Shown: positions 7,781-17,559, counted from the stretch's first letter. The stretch: 64,000 nt of DNA from Agriterribacter humi (GCF_009192765.1 NZ_VOHQ01000002.1:186001-250000); one strand, 5' to 3'. The notes: generated by a model not told the origin, from the sequence alone. Made by a program: numbers and translations.

Positions 7781-9142
7781 TCAGATCTCATCCGGTACTT
7801 TTACCGGCTTTTTAATCCTTTTAAGTATAAAGAATCCTGTAAAACCACCAATCACCGAAGCAATGATAATGCCTATTTTGGCTTGTGCAATATTTTGGCT
7901 TCCTGCCTCTCCCAACGGGCCAAAAGCAAGTTCGTTAATAAACAACGACATGGTAAAACCAATAGCTGCAATAAATCCCACACCCAGCAGGTGTTTATAG
8001 GTTACGCCTTCAAGGGATGGTACCCATTTTAACTTTATCAGCAGCGAAGACACTCCAAAAATTCCTATCATTTTCCCTATCAAAAGTCCTGATGCAACAC
8101 CAATAGCTACTGCACTGGTTGCCTGTTCTATGAAATTTCCGCTAAAGCTTACTCCGGCATTTGACAGCGCAAAAACAGGCATTACCACAAAAGCCACGAT
8201 CGGGTGCATGTCGTGTTCTAATTTTTGCAGCGGTGTCATCGCCTTTTTAGTCAATGTTTCCATATCATCCAGAATATGCAGTTGTTCTGACGTTAATGTA
8301 GGTACGCTGTGATCGGGGTCGGCAGCTTTAAACTTTTCGATATACGCTTTCATCTTACCGATAAAAGAGGTTTCATTAATTTTAACAGTGGCAGGGATGG
8401 CAAAAGCTGCCAGGATAGCGGCTATTGTAGCATGAACGCCCGATAGTAAGAAAAACAGCCAAACACCTCCGATGCCTATAAGTCCGTAGTAGAACGTATT
8501 TCTGACGCCTAAAAAATTAGAAATAAATGAAACAGCCAGGAAAGCAACACCGATTCCCAGGTTCACCAATGAAATATCTGACGTATAAAAAAGAGCAATG
8601 ACCAAAACAGAGCCCAGGTCATCAATAATGGCAAAAGCCGTTAAAAATATTTTTAATGACCCCGGCACCCTGTCGCCCAGGAGATATAAAATGCCCAGCG
8701 CAAATGCCAGGTCGGTAGCCATAGGAATTCCCCATCCGTTTATGGTTGCTAACCCACCGTTAAAATACGTGTAAATGAGCGCAGGAAAAATCATACCGCC
8801 AATACCGGCAACAATGGGTAAAATAGCATTTTTGGGATTGGAAAGTTCCCCGGCCACAATTTCTCTTTTTAATTCCAGTCCGATCACAAAAAAGAAAACA
8901 GCCATCAATCCATCATTGATCCAATGATGAAGTGATTTGTTTAAATGAAAGTTATCATTTAGTCCGAATGAAATTTTATACTCCCATAACTGGTGATACC
9001 AATGCGCCCAGGGCGAGTTGGCCATAAGAATGGCAACAACGGCTGAAATGATTAACACCACGCCTCCTGTAGATGATTTACTTATAAAAGCGTTAACGGG
9101 ATTTATAATCCATTTGTCTACAGGTGTTGTTTTAGTTCCCAT
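7781..9142 (-). CDS. nhaA: Na+/H+ antiporter NhaA
   Basis: A 453-residue inner-membrane antiporter exchanging Na+ or Li+ for protons to keep cytosolic pH and sodium in range. Eleven to twelve hydrophobic segments are visible. The paired aspartates of the ion-binding site appear in AFAIIDDLGSVLVIALFYTS near residue 170, and FFFVIGLELKREIVAGEL near 80-97 is the conserved cytoplasmic-entry segment. It is about 65 residues longer than the E. coli protein; the excess is a hydrophilic loop around residues 255-310 (charged, with PTLTSEQLHILDDMETL) between the two halves, an insertion seen in other NhaA proteins. A TATATTTG -7 box lies 17 bases upstream of the ATG (9159-9166), giving a very short leader. 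Confidence 0.95.
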   Translation of the reverse strand: MGTKTTPVDKWIINPVNAFISKSSTGGVVLIISAVVAILMANSPWAHWYHQLWEYKISFGLNDNFHLNKSLHHWINDGLMAVFFFVIGLELKREIVAGELSNPKNAILPIVAGIGGMIFPALIYTYFNGGLATINGWGIPMATDLAFALGILYLLGDRVPGSLKIFLTAFAIIDDLGSVLVIALFYTSDISLVNLGIGVAFLAVSFISNFLGVRNTFYYGLIGIGGVWLFFLLSGVHATIAAILAAFAIPATVKINETSFIGKMKAYIEKFKAADPDHSVPTLTSEQLHILDDMETLTKKAMTPLQKLEHDMHPIVAFVVMPVFALSNAGVSFSGNFIEQATSAVAIGVASGLLIGKMIGIFGVSSLLIKLKWVPSLEGVTYKHLLGVGFIAAIGFTMSLFINELAFGPLGEAGSQNIAQAKIGIIIASVIGGFTGFFILKRIKKPVKVPDEI

Positions 9143-9158
9143 TTATTGTTATTAGCTG

Positions 9159-9166
9159 CAAATATA
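9159..9166 (-). promoter_or_regulatory. candidate -7 box of the nhaA promoter
   Basis: Minus-strand TATATTTG followed by CAGC fits the Bacteroidota TAnnTTTG consensus. It ends 17 bases before the nhaA ATG. No clear TTG at the -33 distance is seen, so the assignment is tentative. Confidence 0.45.
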
Positions 9167-9381
9167 GTACTGTCAATACTTTTGCTTGCTTTTAAGCTTG
9201 TCATTTTAAGTAGTAGCATATTTACCTTGCTGCATTGTTGTTTTAAAAGTCAATTGTTTCAGGATTGCCAGTGACGTTTATAGTACAGAGAAATTTTTTT
9301 CAAAAAATCATTTAAACAACAAAAATCTTATCTTCTGTGTTTGATCTTTTTAAGTATCTTGATTACCAAAAATTGTATTAC

Positions 9382-10746
9382 ATGCTACAACAAAGAAAAA
9401 TAACTTTGCAGGAAGCGGAGATACCAACCCATTGGTACAATATTATGGCAGACATGCCCAATAAACCGCTGCCGCCCCTGCATCCCGGAACCCGGCAACC
9501 TATTGGCCCGGAAGATTTGGCCCCGCTGTTCCCAATGGAATTGATTAAGCAGGAGGTGAGTGCTGAAAAGTGGATAGAAATTCCCGATGAAGTAAGAAAC
9601 CTGTATTCCATCTGGCGGCCTACCCCTATGTTCAGAGCATACGGACTTGAAAAAGCACTGGGTACAAAATCTAAGATTTATTATAAATACGAAGGGGTTA
9701 GTCCTGCAGGTTCGCACAAGCCCAATACCGCCGTTCCGCAGGCTTATTATAATATGAAAGAAGGTGTAAAAAAGATATCAACGGAAACAGGCGCCGGCCA
9801 GTGGGGCAGTGCATTAAGCTTTGCCTGTAAATTATTTGGGATAGCATGCGAAGTATTTATGGTAAAAGTGAGTTATGACGGAAAGCCTTACAGGAAAATT
9901 ATGATGAACACCTGGGGAGCAACAGTACATGCTTCTCCCAGTAATTTAACCAATTCCGGCCGAAGTATCCTGGCAAAAGATCCAAACTCTCCCGGCAGTT
10001 TGGGCATTGCCATATCTGAGGCCGTGGAAGTAGCTGCCACACATGATGATACCAAATATTCTTTAGGCAGTGTATTGAATCATGTATTGATGCATCAAAC
10101 CGTTATAGGACTGGAAGCATTGAAACAAATGGAAAAAGCAGGCGATTATCCTGATATTGTGGTTGCACCTTTTGGCGGAGGATCAAATTTCGCGGGTATT
10201 GCCTTTCCTTTCTTGCAAAATAATTTAACGGGGGGAAAAAAGATAAGGGCAATAGCGGTGGAACCTACTTCCTGCCCGAAATTAACGCGTGGTGTTTTCC
10301 GTTACGATTTTGGCGACACAGTTGGTATGACGCCATTAATTCCAATGTATACTTTGGGACATAATTTTGTTCCTTCACCCATTCATGCAGGCGGCTTGCG
10401 GTATCATGGCGCCGGCGCCATTGTTAGCCAGCTATTGAAAGATGATATTATTGAAGCTGTTGCCATTAACCAAACAGAATGTTTTGATGCGGGTTTATTG
10501 TTTTCCGGAACAGAAGGAATTATTCCTGCACCGGAAGCTACCCATGCTATTGCCGAAGTGATACGCCAGGCAAAACAGGCAGACGAAGAAGGGGTTTCCA
10601 AAACAATTTTGTTCAACTTATGCGGTCATGGTCATTTTGATCTGAGTGCGTATGAGCAATACCTGAACGGTAAACTGGTGGATTATGAAGTATCGCAGGA
10701 AGATATAAATGCATCTTTAGCGGAGTTGAACACACCTGCTATTTAG
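9382..10746 (+). CDS. trpB: TrpB2-type tryptophan synthase beta chain
   Basis: A PLP enzyme making tryptophan from indole and serine, of the TrpB2 subgroup rather than the operon-encoded TrpB1. Subgroup features are the N-terminal block EIPTHWYNIMADMP with LHPGTRQP and GPEDLAPLFP, and the length near 455 residues. The Schiff-base lysine is in AGSHKPNTA and the phosphate-binding loop is FGGGSNFAG. The C-terminal NLCGHGHFDLSAYEQYL segment is also diagnostic. I start at the ATG at 9382, giving 454 residues, because TrpB2 proteins begin close to this point; a GTG at 9337 would add 15 residues. It stands alone with no trp genes nearby, as is usual for TrpB2, and is followed by a strong terminator. 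Confidence 0.92.
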   Translation: MLQQRKITLQEAEIPTHWYNIMADMPNKPLPPLHPGTRQPIGPEDLAPLFPMELIKQEVSAEKWIEIPDEVRNLYSIWRPTPMFRAYGLEKALGTKSKIYYKYEGVSPAGSHKPNTAVPQAYYNMKEGVKKISTETGAGQWGSALSFACKLFGIACEVFMVKVSYDGKPYRKIMMNTWGATVHASPSNLTNSGRSILAKDPNSPGSLGIAISEAVEVAATHDDTKYSLGSVLNHVLMHQTVIGLEALKQMEKAGDYPDIVVAPFGGGSNFAGIAFPFLQNNLTGGKKIRAIAVEPTSCPKLTRGVFRYDFGDTVGMTPLIPMYTLGHNFVPSPIHAGGLRYHGAGAIVSQLLKDDIIEAVAINQTECFDAGLLFSGTEGIIPAPEATHAIAEVIRQAKQADEEGVSKTILFNLCGHGHFDLSAYEQYLNGKLVDYEVSQEDINASLAELNTPAI

Positions 10747-10768
10747 ACCTTTTTATAATTGCAGAAGA

Positions 10769-10800
10769 AAAAGTGCAGCAGCGATGTTGCACTTTTATTA
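10769..10800 (+). terminator. rho-independent terminator of trpB2
   Basis: A perfect 9-bp stem AAAAGTGCA / TGCACTTTT (10769-10777, 10788-10796) lies 22 bases after the trpB2 stop; the 3' arm supplies the T-rich end. Confidence 0.8.
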
Positions 10801-10993
10801 CGCTTTACAATCTATAGCGGGGATGGTTAATCGTAATTATAAAATCTCTATTGGCTTTCACGCCGAACGCTTTAGTTGTTGTTGGAAGGTTTGTCCTCAC
10901 ACCGGGTCTTAGTCATCGTGTTTATGAGCATTGAGTGAAACGCTGGTGGATTAGAAAGCTGTCTGGTTGCCTAAATAAATAAAGGCTTTTCAT

Positions 10994-11050
10994 TGCCAGG
11001 GGTTCATGGCTGTACATAACACATAACCCTTCGTGAAACCCCGCGCCACC
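10994..11050. repeat. imperfect palindrome related to 3415-3469
   Basis: GCCAGGGGTTCATGGCT pairs partly with GTGAAACCCCGCGCC. Copy at 3415-3469 has GCCAGGGTTTCATAGCT and GAAAACCCCGGCGCG in the same order and spacing. Confidence 0.6.
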
Positions 11051-11072
11051 CAGGTTCAATAGTAGTCGTTAT

Positions 11073-12098
11073 TTATTTATGTTCTTTTTCATAATGTTCT
11101 CTCAAAATATCCTCAGCAAAGTCGTTGGTAAGATCGCGTACTACAGTATGAACATGGTTTGCGTTGTTTTGGGTGTTATCGTACTCAATCAATAACATAG
11201 GCCCCTGAATTCTGTAATAGTGACCAATTCCGGGTTTCAAACTTCCCGCCCATGCAAAAGTTAAATTTGCGGTGCCTGCATCGTTTATTTTATTTCTTAA
11301 TGTTTTAGCAAAGCCCAATTCATAATTGTCAATATACACATTGAGCAACTCCATAAATGTTTTTTGCTGGCTATCAGAAAGTGCAGTATAAAGAATACCT
11401 TTTTGTTCAAGACTTTCTGCTTTACGTTTATTCCCGGTGATGATTTCTGCCGGTGCTTTGGCAGAAAAAATAGCGACTTTAAGTTGATCCTCATCCAATG
11501 AATTTATAAGCCGGAATCCCAAATCACTTTCAAGCTTTAATACTTCTTTTCTGTTGAATCTTTTCACGTCAGCAATTGCCGGGTTTGATCCGAAAAAAGA
11601 GGGAGTGGAAGATACGATTTGATTGTCTGTTGAGATGAAATTCAATGAGATATGGTGTCCTTCAAATTTCCATCCCCAAACACCGTCTGCCGCAGGATTT
11701 CCAAAAATCCAGAAGTGATAATTTAATGGGTCCCGCATTGGACTTCCATCAGGAAATTTATGTTCATTATTCTCCAGTTCAATCAATACCTTTTCCAACT
11801 CCATTATTTCGGAAGTTTTTCTGTACCCTTCTTTGCTCACTGAAGCTTTCAGCAAATCTATGGCAGCTTTTTTTTGTTTATCATTGAAATGATGCAGGGT
11901 TGTCCCACTTCGTATTTTGGGCACAAAGTTCATATTAAACCGCTCTGCATCGTTCAGTGGAAATAAGGTTTGTGACTTTAGTTCCGGAGAAAGCGTGTTC
12001 AAAAATGCGTTTGCTTTTTCCGATAAATGCTGTGCTTCAAGATTTCCCAGGAGAGTTAGTGAAATCAGGAATACAACTATTTTCTTTGTCATCTTCAT
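11073..12098 (-). CDS. DUF3500 family secreted protein
   Basis: A 341-residue protein with an N-terminal export signal (MKMTKKIVVFLISLTLLGNLEAQ, cleaved after about residue 22). The mature part matches the DUF3500 family: an early LNTLSPELKSQTLFPLNDAERFNMNFVP block, then DPLNYHFWIFGNPAADGVWGWKFEGHHISLNF near 125-155, and a C-terminal HYYRIQGPMLLIEYDNTQNNANHVHTVVRD segment with conserved His residues. The function of the family is unknown; the conserved His, Asp and Glu residues could bind a metal but this is inference. It is convergent with trpB2 and has no operon partner. The upstream 510-bp gap carries a dispersed palindrome rather than another gene. Confidence 0.85.
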   Translation of the reverse strand: MKMTKKIVVFLISLTLLGNLEAQHLSEKANAFLNTLSPELKSQTLFPLNDAERFNMNFVPKIRSGTTLHHFNDKQKKAAIDLLKASVSKEGYRKTSEIMELEKVLIELENNEHKFPDGSPMRDPLNYHFWIFGNPAADGVWGWKFEGHHISLNFISTDNQIVSSTPSFFGSNPAIADVKRFNRKEVLKLESDLGFRLINSLDEDQLKVAIFSAKAPAEIITGNKRKAESLEQKGILYTALSDSQQKTFMELLNVYIDNYELGFAKTLRNKINDAGTANLTFAWAGSLKPGIGHYYRIQGPMLLIEYDNTQNNANHVHTVVRDLTNDFAEDILREHYEKEHK

Positions 12099-12369
12099 CG
12101 TTGGGGTTCTTATTTTATTGTTGCTTAAATGATTGTGGGTGTGCCCAATATAATAATAATTCTGACAAGTACCGAAAATAGTGCATGTTCAAAATGTTGT
12201 CAGTGCATTGAACCAGGTATTAAGGTAAAAGAGAAGTTTTATTTGATAAGGATAAGCTCTCACCGCCGGGATTGCACGGTTGACACAGACCCATTTGCCA
12301 CCATTGCGAAACAAACATGGAACTGAAGTCACAGCCAGGTATTACATCAGGGCTCCCAATCTATCCGGA

Positions 12370-12494
12370 TTGGTTTTTTACGAAAAAACCAACAAAGAAT
12401 ACTAAATAAGAAAATAGGTTCACTTTAATGTGACTATGATTTCCGGATAGCGTGATGTTGTACAAGCGTGCGATCGCCACGCGGACAGGCTGCC
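12370..12494. repeat. palindrome-headed dispersed element, copy 1
   Basis: A perfect 10-bp stem TTGGTTTTTT-acg-AAAAAACCAA (12370-12392) is followed about 80 bases later by GCCACGC and GCGGACAGGCTGCC. The same order of parts occurs at 34730-34832, with GCCACGC and GCGGGCAGGTTGCC. Confidence 0.55.
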
Positions 12495-12543
12495 TCAAAA
12501 CTCATCTCTATTTTTTCAGCCGGACTCATAAAAAATATGGTTA

Positions 12544-12577
12544 TAAAAAAAGCTACTGAAAAAACTTCAGCAGCTTA
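12544..12577 (-). terminator. rho-independent terminator of the sugar cluster
   Basis: On the minus strand AAGCTGCTGAAG is followed, after a short T-rich loop, by CAGTAGCTT and a run of T. It lies about 35 bases past the stop of the Gfo/Idh gene, the last gene of the minus-strand cluster. Confidence 0.75.
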
Positions 12578-12609
12578 ACTAATTCTGTATTCACTGACTA
12601 CTCTCTCTC

Positions 12610-13773
12610 TTATTTCTCCTTCCACTCCACCCCGGTATCTTTCCAGCTTTTTGAATTGGCCGAATCAATTACTGCTTCGCAAACCTTTTGGGTTTCATAT
12701 GCATCCTGGAATGTGGGGTGACAAGGTTGTCCTGTTTCGAGTGATTTGAGGAAATCGGCTACCTGGTGAATAAAGCTGTGCTCATAGCCAATGCCTAATC
12801 CGGGTACCCACCATTTGTCCATATAGGGCTGATCGCCATCCGTAACATGTATGGAGCGCCAGCCACGAACAATGGATTCGTCCCTGTGGTCAAAATATTC
12901 CAAACGGTTCAGGTCGTGGAGGTCCCAGCGAATGGAAGCATGCTCGCCATTGATCTCAAAAGTATATAAGGCTTTATGACCGCGGGCATATCGGGTAGAT
13001 TCAAATAAACCTAACGATCCGTTATCGAAATGGCAATGGAATATACAGGCATCATCTATACCTACTTTTTGCACTTTGCCCGTTACCTGGTGCATGCGCT
13101 CCTTGATAAAGGTTTCGGTAACAGCCGATACATCTTTAATGCCACCGTTCAGCCACATGGCCGTATCAATACAATGTGCCAGCAAATCACCGGTAACACC
13201 CGATCCGGCTGCTTCTGCATCTAAACGCCAGGCGGCAGTTCCACCCTGCGGTACATCGGCGCTGATGGTCCAGTCCTGCAAAAAGTTAGCGCGGTAATGA
13301 AATATCTTCCCGAGTTTACCCGAATCAATAATTTGCTTTGCCAGGCTAACCGCGGGTAAGCGACGATAGTTATACCATACCGTATTGTTTACACCTGCTT
13401 TTTCTACGGCGTCTACCATTCCTTTCGATTCGGACAGGGATCTTGCAAGTGGTTTTTCGCATAAAATCATCTTGCCTGCTTTTGCTGCAGCAATAGCAAT
13501 TTCGGCGTGCATATCATTGGGTGTGCAAATATCCACCGCGTCAATATCATTGCGGGCGATCAATGCTTTCCAGTCTGTTTCAATGGATTCGTATCCCCAT
13601 TGATCCGCAAAAGCCTGTACTTTCTCTTTATTTCTGGAACAAACTGCTTTCAGTACGGGACTGTATTGCAGTTCGGGAAAAAAATTATCAACACGGTTAT
13701 AACCGTTAGAGTGGGTGCGGCCCATGAAGCCTGTGCCGATCAGCCCTATGCGCAATTCTTTTTTATTCTTCAT
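12610..13773 (-). CDS. Gfo/Idh/MocA family sugar dehydrogenase
   Basis: A 387-residue cytosolic NAD(P)-dependent oxidoreductase. The Rossmann loop is [14 protein letters not shown] near residues 9-22 and the catalytic-lysine motif CEKPLAR is at 105-111. The second domain carries [27 protein letters not shown], typical of inositol/sugar dehydrogenases with the catalytic Asp/His pair in the GDLLAHCID part. There is no signal peptide. It is the last gene of a minus-strand cluster with a TIM-barrel isomerase, a PMI-like cupin and a DUF4432 protein, with a DUF1080 lipoprotein divergent upstream. This company suggests oxidation of a sugar or glycoside, perhaps at C3. The exact substrate cannot be told from sequence alone. 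Confidence 0.9.
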   Translation of the reverse strand: MKNKKELRIGLIGTGFMGRTHSNGYNRVDNFFPELQYSPVLKAVCSRNKEKVQAFADQWGYESIETDWKALIARNDIDAVDICTPNDMHAEIAIAAAKAGKMILCEKPLARSLSESKGMVDAVEKAGVNNTVWYNYRRLPAVSLAKQIIDSGKLGKIFHYRANFLQDWTISADVPQGGTAAWRLDAEAAGSGVTGDLLAHCIDTAMWLNGGIKDVSAVTETFIKERMHQVTGKVQKVGIDDACIFHCHFDNGSLGLFESTRYARGHKALYTFEINGEHASIRWDLHDLNRLEYFDHRDESIVRGWRSIHVTDGDQPYMDKWWVPGLGIGYEHSFIHQVADFLKSLETGQPCHPTFQDAYETQKVCEAVIDSANSKSWKDTGVEWKEK

Positions 13774-13820
13774 TTTTACTGATTAAATGTTGATGTGAAA
13801 TATAAATCTCTTGTCGTTTT

Positions 13821-13952
13821 TGTAAGACCGGAAAATTGTAAGACCGTAAGACCGGAAAGTTGTAAGATCTTAAGACAGGAAAATTGTAAGAATGTAAGAC
13901 CGTAATAGGTACGTTCTTACCCTCTTACTGTCTTACCCTCTTACTGTCTTAC
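13821..13952. repeat. word-repeat region forming a large imperfect stem
   Basis: The left half repeats GTAAGAccggaaaatt about seven times with drift; the right half repeats the complementary CTTACtgtCTTACcct. Together they can fold into a long imperfect hairpin. It fills almost the whole gap between the isomerase stop and the Gfo/Idh start inside the sugar cluster. Confidence 0.65.
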
Positions 13953-13959
13953 TCTCTTG

Positions 13960-14988
13960 CTACTCTCTCCATCCATGCTGATCACGTACTCTTATCATGG
14001 CGGAAAGAATATCATTCCATGTTTGCTGTTTGTGCATTACTTCATTGGGAAACATGCAACCATCCCAGCAAATATGGTTGAACGCTTTTGTAAGGTTACC
14101 TTTTTCATCGCGCAGCCAGTAACCTGCATCGTGAGCGATATCTAATTTTCCGTTGGGGTCTGTTGCGAGACAATGCCGCCCGGTTTTGTCGTGCGAGCCT
14201 GTGCCATGAACTGTTCCGTCGTTCTGCGCAACATGAAAATCAATGGTCCACGGACGAAGCGCGGCTGTTAATTTTTTCAACCCTTCTTCAAGTGTAGCAC
14301 GATCGCCCCATTGAAAATCAGCAGGCAGGATTCTGTCTTCAGGTGCATTATAACCTAAGAGGTATAAAAAAGTGTGCGACATGTCGGCCTGGAAACCAAT
14401 ATTGGGACGATCCACTGCTTCCAGCGTATCAATCATTGCCTTCCAGCTATGCATACCCGCCCAACAGATTTCACCTTCTGCGGCCAGCTTCTCACCATAT
14501 TCTGCTGCTACATCACAGGCTGTACGAAATGTTTCTGCAATCAATTTTGTACTATTCACAGGATCTTTATACCATTGATCCGGGCTGCTGGCAGAGTCAA
14601 TGCGAATAACTCCGTACCGGCGAATGCCTATATCATTTAATTTTTGTGCAAATACACAGCTTTTGCGCACCTGCTCCACAAAAAACTTACGATCATCAGC
14701 ACTGCCTAAAACAGGCCCACCCCATATAGGCGCTACAAGACTGCCAATACTCAGGTTATGCTTACTGACTTTATCCGCCAGTTTTTTTGGACCATCGGCA
14801 TCATCCAGGTCTATAGAGGGATCAAATAATCCTACATCCACTCCATCGAATTTTATACCATCCACTTCAGCGGCAGCAGTATATTCAAGCATGGTATCTA
14901 TCAGCAATGGTGGTTCTGAATCAGGGCCTTTGCCAACAACACCTGGCCATGTGGCATTGTGCAATTTTGGATAATTGTTCTTCTCCAT
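13960..14988 (-). CDS. sugar isomerase/epimerase, xylose-isomerase-like TIM barrel
   Basis: A 342-residue cytosolic protein of the AP-endonuclease-2/xylose-isomerase-like TIM-barrel class, which binds a divalent metal and isomerises, epimerises or cleaves sugars. Barrel strands are visible at [14 protein letters not shown] (about 43-56), [14 protein letters not shown] (about 79-92), [13 protein letters not shown] (about 128-140) and [12 protein letters not shown] (about 197-208). Likely metal ligands include the Glu of LAAEGEICW, Asp and His of QADMSHT, and the His of [14 protein letters not shown]. It sits between the dehydrogenase and the PMI-like protein. Relatives in 3-keto-glycoside gene clusters act on oxidised glycosides, which fits the neighbours, but a free-sugar isomerase is equally possible. 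Confidence 0.82.
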   Translation of the reverse strand: MEKNNYPKLHNATWPGVVGKGPDSEPPLLIDTMLEYTAAAEVDGIKFDGVDVGLFDPSIDLDDADGPKKLADKVSKHNLSIGSLVAPIWGGPVLGSADDRKFFVEQVRKSCVFAQKLNDIGIRRYGVIRIDSASSPDQWYKDPVNSTKLIAETFRTACDVAAEYGEKLAAEGEICWAGMHSWKAMIDTLEAVDRPNIGFQADMSHTFLYLLGYNAPEDRILPADFQWGDRATLEEGLKKLTAALRPWTIDFHVAQNDGTVHGTGSHDKTGRHCLATDPNGKLDIAHDAGYWLRDEKGNLTKAFNHICWDGCMFPNEVMHKQQTWNDILSAMIRVRDQHGWRE

Positions 14989-15002
14989 ATCTTCTCAATT
15001 TA

Positions 15003-15215
15003 TGATTTGTGATTTATTGATTTGTGATTTATTATCATAACACCGGTGTTAAGTTAACCATAATAAGCTTTATCACTTTGTGAAAAGTGAGTGGTCAATA
15101 GGCAATAATGAATTCTTCTCTTTTCACTTTTCACGTTTCTCCTCTCACTTCTCACCTTGTGAAACGATAAACGTGAAACGGTAATTGTTCCATTCACTAT
15201 TCACCATTGACTATA
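15003..15215. repeat. two kinds of intergenic word repeats
   Basis: Positions 15003-15035 read, on the strand of the isomerase gene, as AAATCACAAATC repeated with AATAAATC, just before its ATG. Positions 15075-15215 alternate TTTTCACTTTTCACGTTTCTC with its complement (TGAAAAGTGAG, AAACGTGAAACG), again able to fold on itself. No gene. Confidence 0.6.
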
Positions 15216-15236
15216 GCCTAATATGCCACATTACAA

Positions 15237-16454
15237 TCAGCTCAACACCAGGTCCGGGTTGCCGGGTCCAAAGTGCTTTAATATTACAATAGGATCGGTT
15301 GCCGACGGATTTACAATGGTAACGCCTTCCTGTGCCGCTTTTTCACTCACAAAAAATTCGTCGTTGGTTAATTGTCCGTAGCGGATCAAAGCCGGTGTTT
15401 CAATATCCCAAACGCCAAATTTGCCATGGCCCTGCATTACAATGATACCATAGGCGCCGCTGTCTTTTACTGTTACCGTTGCACCCGGAAGAACCGTAAG
15501 TTCTTTTGCACTGAAAGCATCCGATTTGTAGCAGATCCAGTTTTCTACGTAGCCCTGCGCTTTCATTTCATCCAATGATTTCACGGGTTTGGGCGCCATG
15601 AAGCGGTTTGCCATGGTATTGGGATCAACATTTAGTTCCCAATCCAATACATCAATCAATGCATCAAAATCACCAATGCTTTCTTTAGGCGTTCCGTTCC
15701 ATAATAATTCTTCCGGAATGATAGCTTCATTTACCAGCGACTGGTACATAGCAAATACATCGGAAGCTTTCTGTGGTTCATACGTACACATACTGCCCGG
15801 CGCATGCAGCAGTCCCGGCGGCACATCCCATCCGGTGCCAGGTTCAAGACGGTATGCCTGTGAATAATTGGTGATTTTATTGTCTCCTTTCGTAAAATTT
15901 ACAAGGCATTCACGGATCTGTTCTTTAGTGGTGCCGGGGGCAATGCCGATAAAGGTATAGGGGTAATCGCCGCCATGATTATTGAGTTGCGGGGGAAAAT
16001 AATACGCTTCGGGTTTACCTTTCTGCCCTATCAATGCAGCTTTTTCATCATTGTGATGCACATGGTGGGGGAGTGGCCCCATATTGTCGAAGAACTTTGA
16101 ATACATGGGCCAGGATTCATATTCCTTCCACAGTCTTTCACCAATGAGGGCGCCTTTGAGCTCACTCACAGCATCTCTCAGTAATATTTGTACTGTTTTT
16201 GATCCATCGTTAAATACCACAGGACTTAATCCTTCATTTTCTCCGGTGAGGGGCCCGTTTTTTGCCGGTGTGGTGGAAGAGAACCAGCGTTCGTCTATAC
16301 CTCCGCGCTGCCCGCCCAGTACATAGTAATCATCGGGATGTAATTTAATTCTTCTTCCCGGCACGCAAAACGACCTTGGTACCCAGGTTGGCGCCAAACG
16401 CAAGATCCCTTTTCCCTGATCCAAAGCTTTTTGTGCTACACTTAATTTTTCCAT
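15237..16454 (-). CDS. phosphomannose-isomerase-like cupin protein
   Basis: A 405-residue protein with two cupin-like halves, related to type I mannose-6-phosphate isomerase. The metal site HHVHHNDEKA lies at 130-139, with candidate further ligands in the block YRLEPGTGWDVPPGLLHAPGS, about residues 202-222. The C-terminal half is a second beta barrel (LTVLPGATVTVKDSGAYGIIVMQGHGKF). The N-terminal 120 residues, with VPRSFCVPGRRIKLHPDDYY, are not standard PMI. It lacks the recognisable phosphate-binding Arg segment of classical PMI as far as I can see, so it may act on an unphosphorylated or oxidised sugar. It is 22 bases downstream of the DUF4432 gene, so the two are surely co-transcribed. Confidence 0.75.
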   Translation of the reverse strand: MEKLSVAQKALDQGKGILRLAPTWVPRSFCVPGRRIKLHPDDYYVLGGQRGGIDERWFSSTTPAKNGPLTGENEGLSPVVFNDGSKTVQILLRDAVSELKGALIGERLWKEYESWPMYSKFFDNMGPLPHHVHHNDEKAALIGQKGKPEAYYFPPQLNNHGGDYPYTFIGIAPGTTKEQIRECLVNFTKGDNKITNYSQAYRLEPGTGWDVPPGLLHAPGSMCTYEPQKASDVFAMYQSLVNEAIIPEELLWNGTPKESIGDFDALIDVLDWELNVDPNTMANRFMAPKPVKSLDEMKAQGYVENWICYKSDAFSAKELTVLPGATVTVKDSGAYGIIVMQGHGKFGVWDIETPALIRYGQLTNDEFFVSEKAAQEGVTIVNPSATDPIVILKHFGPGNPDLVLS

Positions 16455-16476
16455 TGTGTGAAATTGAAATTGGTTT

Positions 16477-17559
16477 TTAATCAGCTATGTTATGTGTTTT
16501 TAAAAAATCGCCAATGTGTTTTTCCTGGTGTAAAACTTCGAAGCGCAGATCATATTGCCGCGTTTCTCCGGGTGCAAGATAAATTAATGTATCCTGCATT
16601 CTTGCCTTTGCCTGTCCAATGGGGGGATGGGTTCCCGGTTCAAGTCCTGTAACATATTCACCCTTTCCCCAATGCTGCCAGTTGGTTAGCCAGGGCAGTT
16701 GCGCCTTGGAAAAACGGATGCTAACAGCGATGCCTAACTGAGCATTATATAAACCGCATACAGCCTGCCCGTCACTATCAGCCGCCACATCAATAAAAGC
16801 GGCCTCTTCCCCGCCTCCGCTATGTTCTTCTAATGGCGCCATACAGGTGCGGAAATCATTTCCCTGCGTAAATATTTTGGGACCGGCATCGCGGGCCTTC
16901 CATTGCCCGTTCCAGATTAACCTTGAACCTTCATCTGCCAGCGGCCAACCCAAATTGCAATGGTACAACAGCATGTGTGGTGCCGTAGTATTGCCCCTGT
17001 TGCTTACTTCATCATGAATGTGAATGAATGCCTCACCGAGTTTTCCGGAAATTGTTCGCCTGAGTTCAAGTTGTGTACCCAATGCCTGGCTTTCTTTTAT
17101 TATGCCGGTTATACTCATTTCCATTTTGCCTGCGATAGGGTCGGGTTGTATTACAGATTCAATGGCCGCGGGAATATTACTTATTGCCCCATGCAGTCCG
17201 CGTTCACCATATTCATCTGATTCGGGTCCGCCCGCATGGGTTAACCCGCAGGTAGTAACCAATCCGCCACCAAATGTTTTAAGCCAGTCTGCACCTTTAT
17301 TTGAAAACGGCTGGGGAGCGCTGATACCCGAATGACTAAGCCATGCCAGGCTATGCTGATTATAGAACGCATCCGCAATATCCATGGCACGGTCAATAAC
17401 TATTTTATAGCGTAAGCCGGTGCCGGTGTTGATCCACGCAATACGGGCGCCGCGTGATAAACCATTATCTAATACCGCTGTTTCAATGCCGCCCAATTGT
17501 GTATATGTGGAAATTTTATGCGTCCAGGTGTGATGTGCCAAACCGTTATTTTTAAGCAA
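16477..17559 (-). CDS. DUF4432 family protein, aldose-1-epimerase-like
   Basis: A 360-residue protein with the galactose-mutarotase fold. Family features are VIDRAMDIADAFYNQHSLAWLSHSG near residues 53-77, TFGGGLVTTCGLTHAGGP near 95-112 and a YHCNLGWPLADEGSRL block near 199-214, where His and Asp are placed as in aldose 1-epimerases. The end has GLEPGTHPPIGQAKARMQ, also typical. No signal peptide. It is the first gene of the minus-strand sugar cluster. DUF4432 proteins are thought to interconvert anomers or otherwise act on sugar hemiacetals in hexose/ketose catabolic clusters; the specific sugar is not known here. Confidence 0.82.
   Translation of the reverse strand: MLKNNGLAHHTWTHKISTYTQLGGIETAVLDNGLSRGARIAWINTGTGLRYKIVIDRAMDIADAFYNQHSLAWLSHSGISAPQPFSNKGADWLKTFGGGLVTTCGLTHAGGPESDEYGERGLHGAISNIPAAIESVIQPDPIAGKMEMSITGIIKESQALGTQLELRRTISGKLGEAFIHIHDEVSNRGNTTAPHMLLYHCNLGWPLADEGSRLIWNGQWKARDAGPKIFTQGNDFRTCMAPLEEHSGGGEEAAFIDVAADSDGQAVCGLYNAQLGIAVSIRFSKAQLPWLTNWQHWGKGEYVTGLEPGTHPPIGQAKARMQDTLIYLAPGETRQYDLRFEVLHQEKHIGDFLKTHNIAD

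Larger units (their letters stand above)
10747..11072. other. intergenic region between convergent genes
   Basis: It holds the trpB2 terminator and, at 10994-11050, an imperfect palindrome related to 3415-3469. The remainder contains degenerate pieces of the same type (for example CACACCGGGTCTTAG near 10898) and no gene. Confidence 0.6.
12099..12609. other. intergenic region with palindrome and terminator
   Basis: This gap separates the start of the DUF3500 gene from the stop of the Gfo/Idh gene. It contains a dispersed element (12370-12494) and the terminator of the sugar cluster (12544-12577). A 65-codon frame at 12129-12326 with a CSKCCQC motif has no recognisable relatives and is not called. 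Confidence 0.55.

Noticed and set aside
12129-12326. 65-codon frame with a CSKCCQC motif
   Set aside because: No start context, no relatives that I recognise, and it abuts a dispersed repeat.
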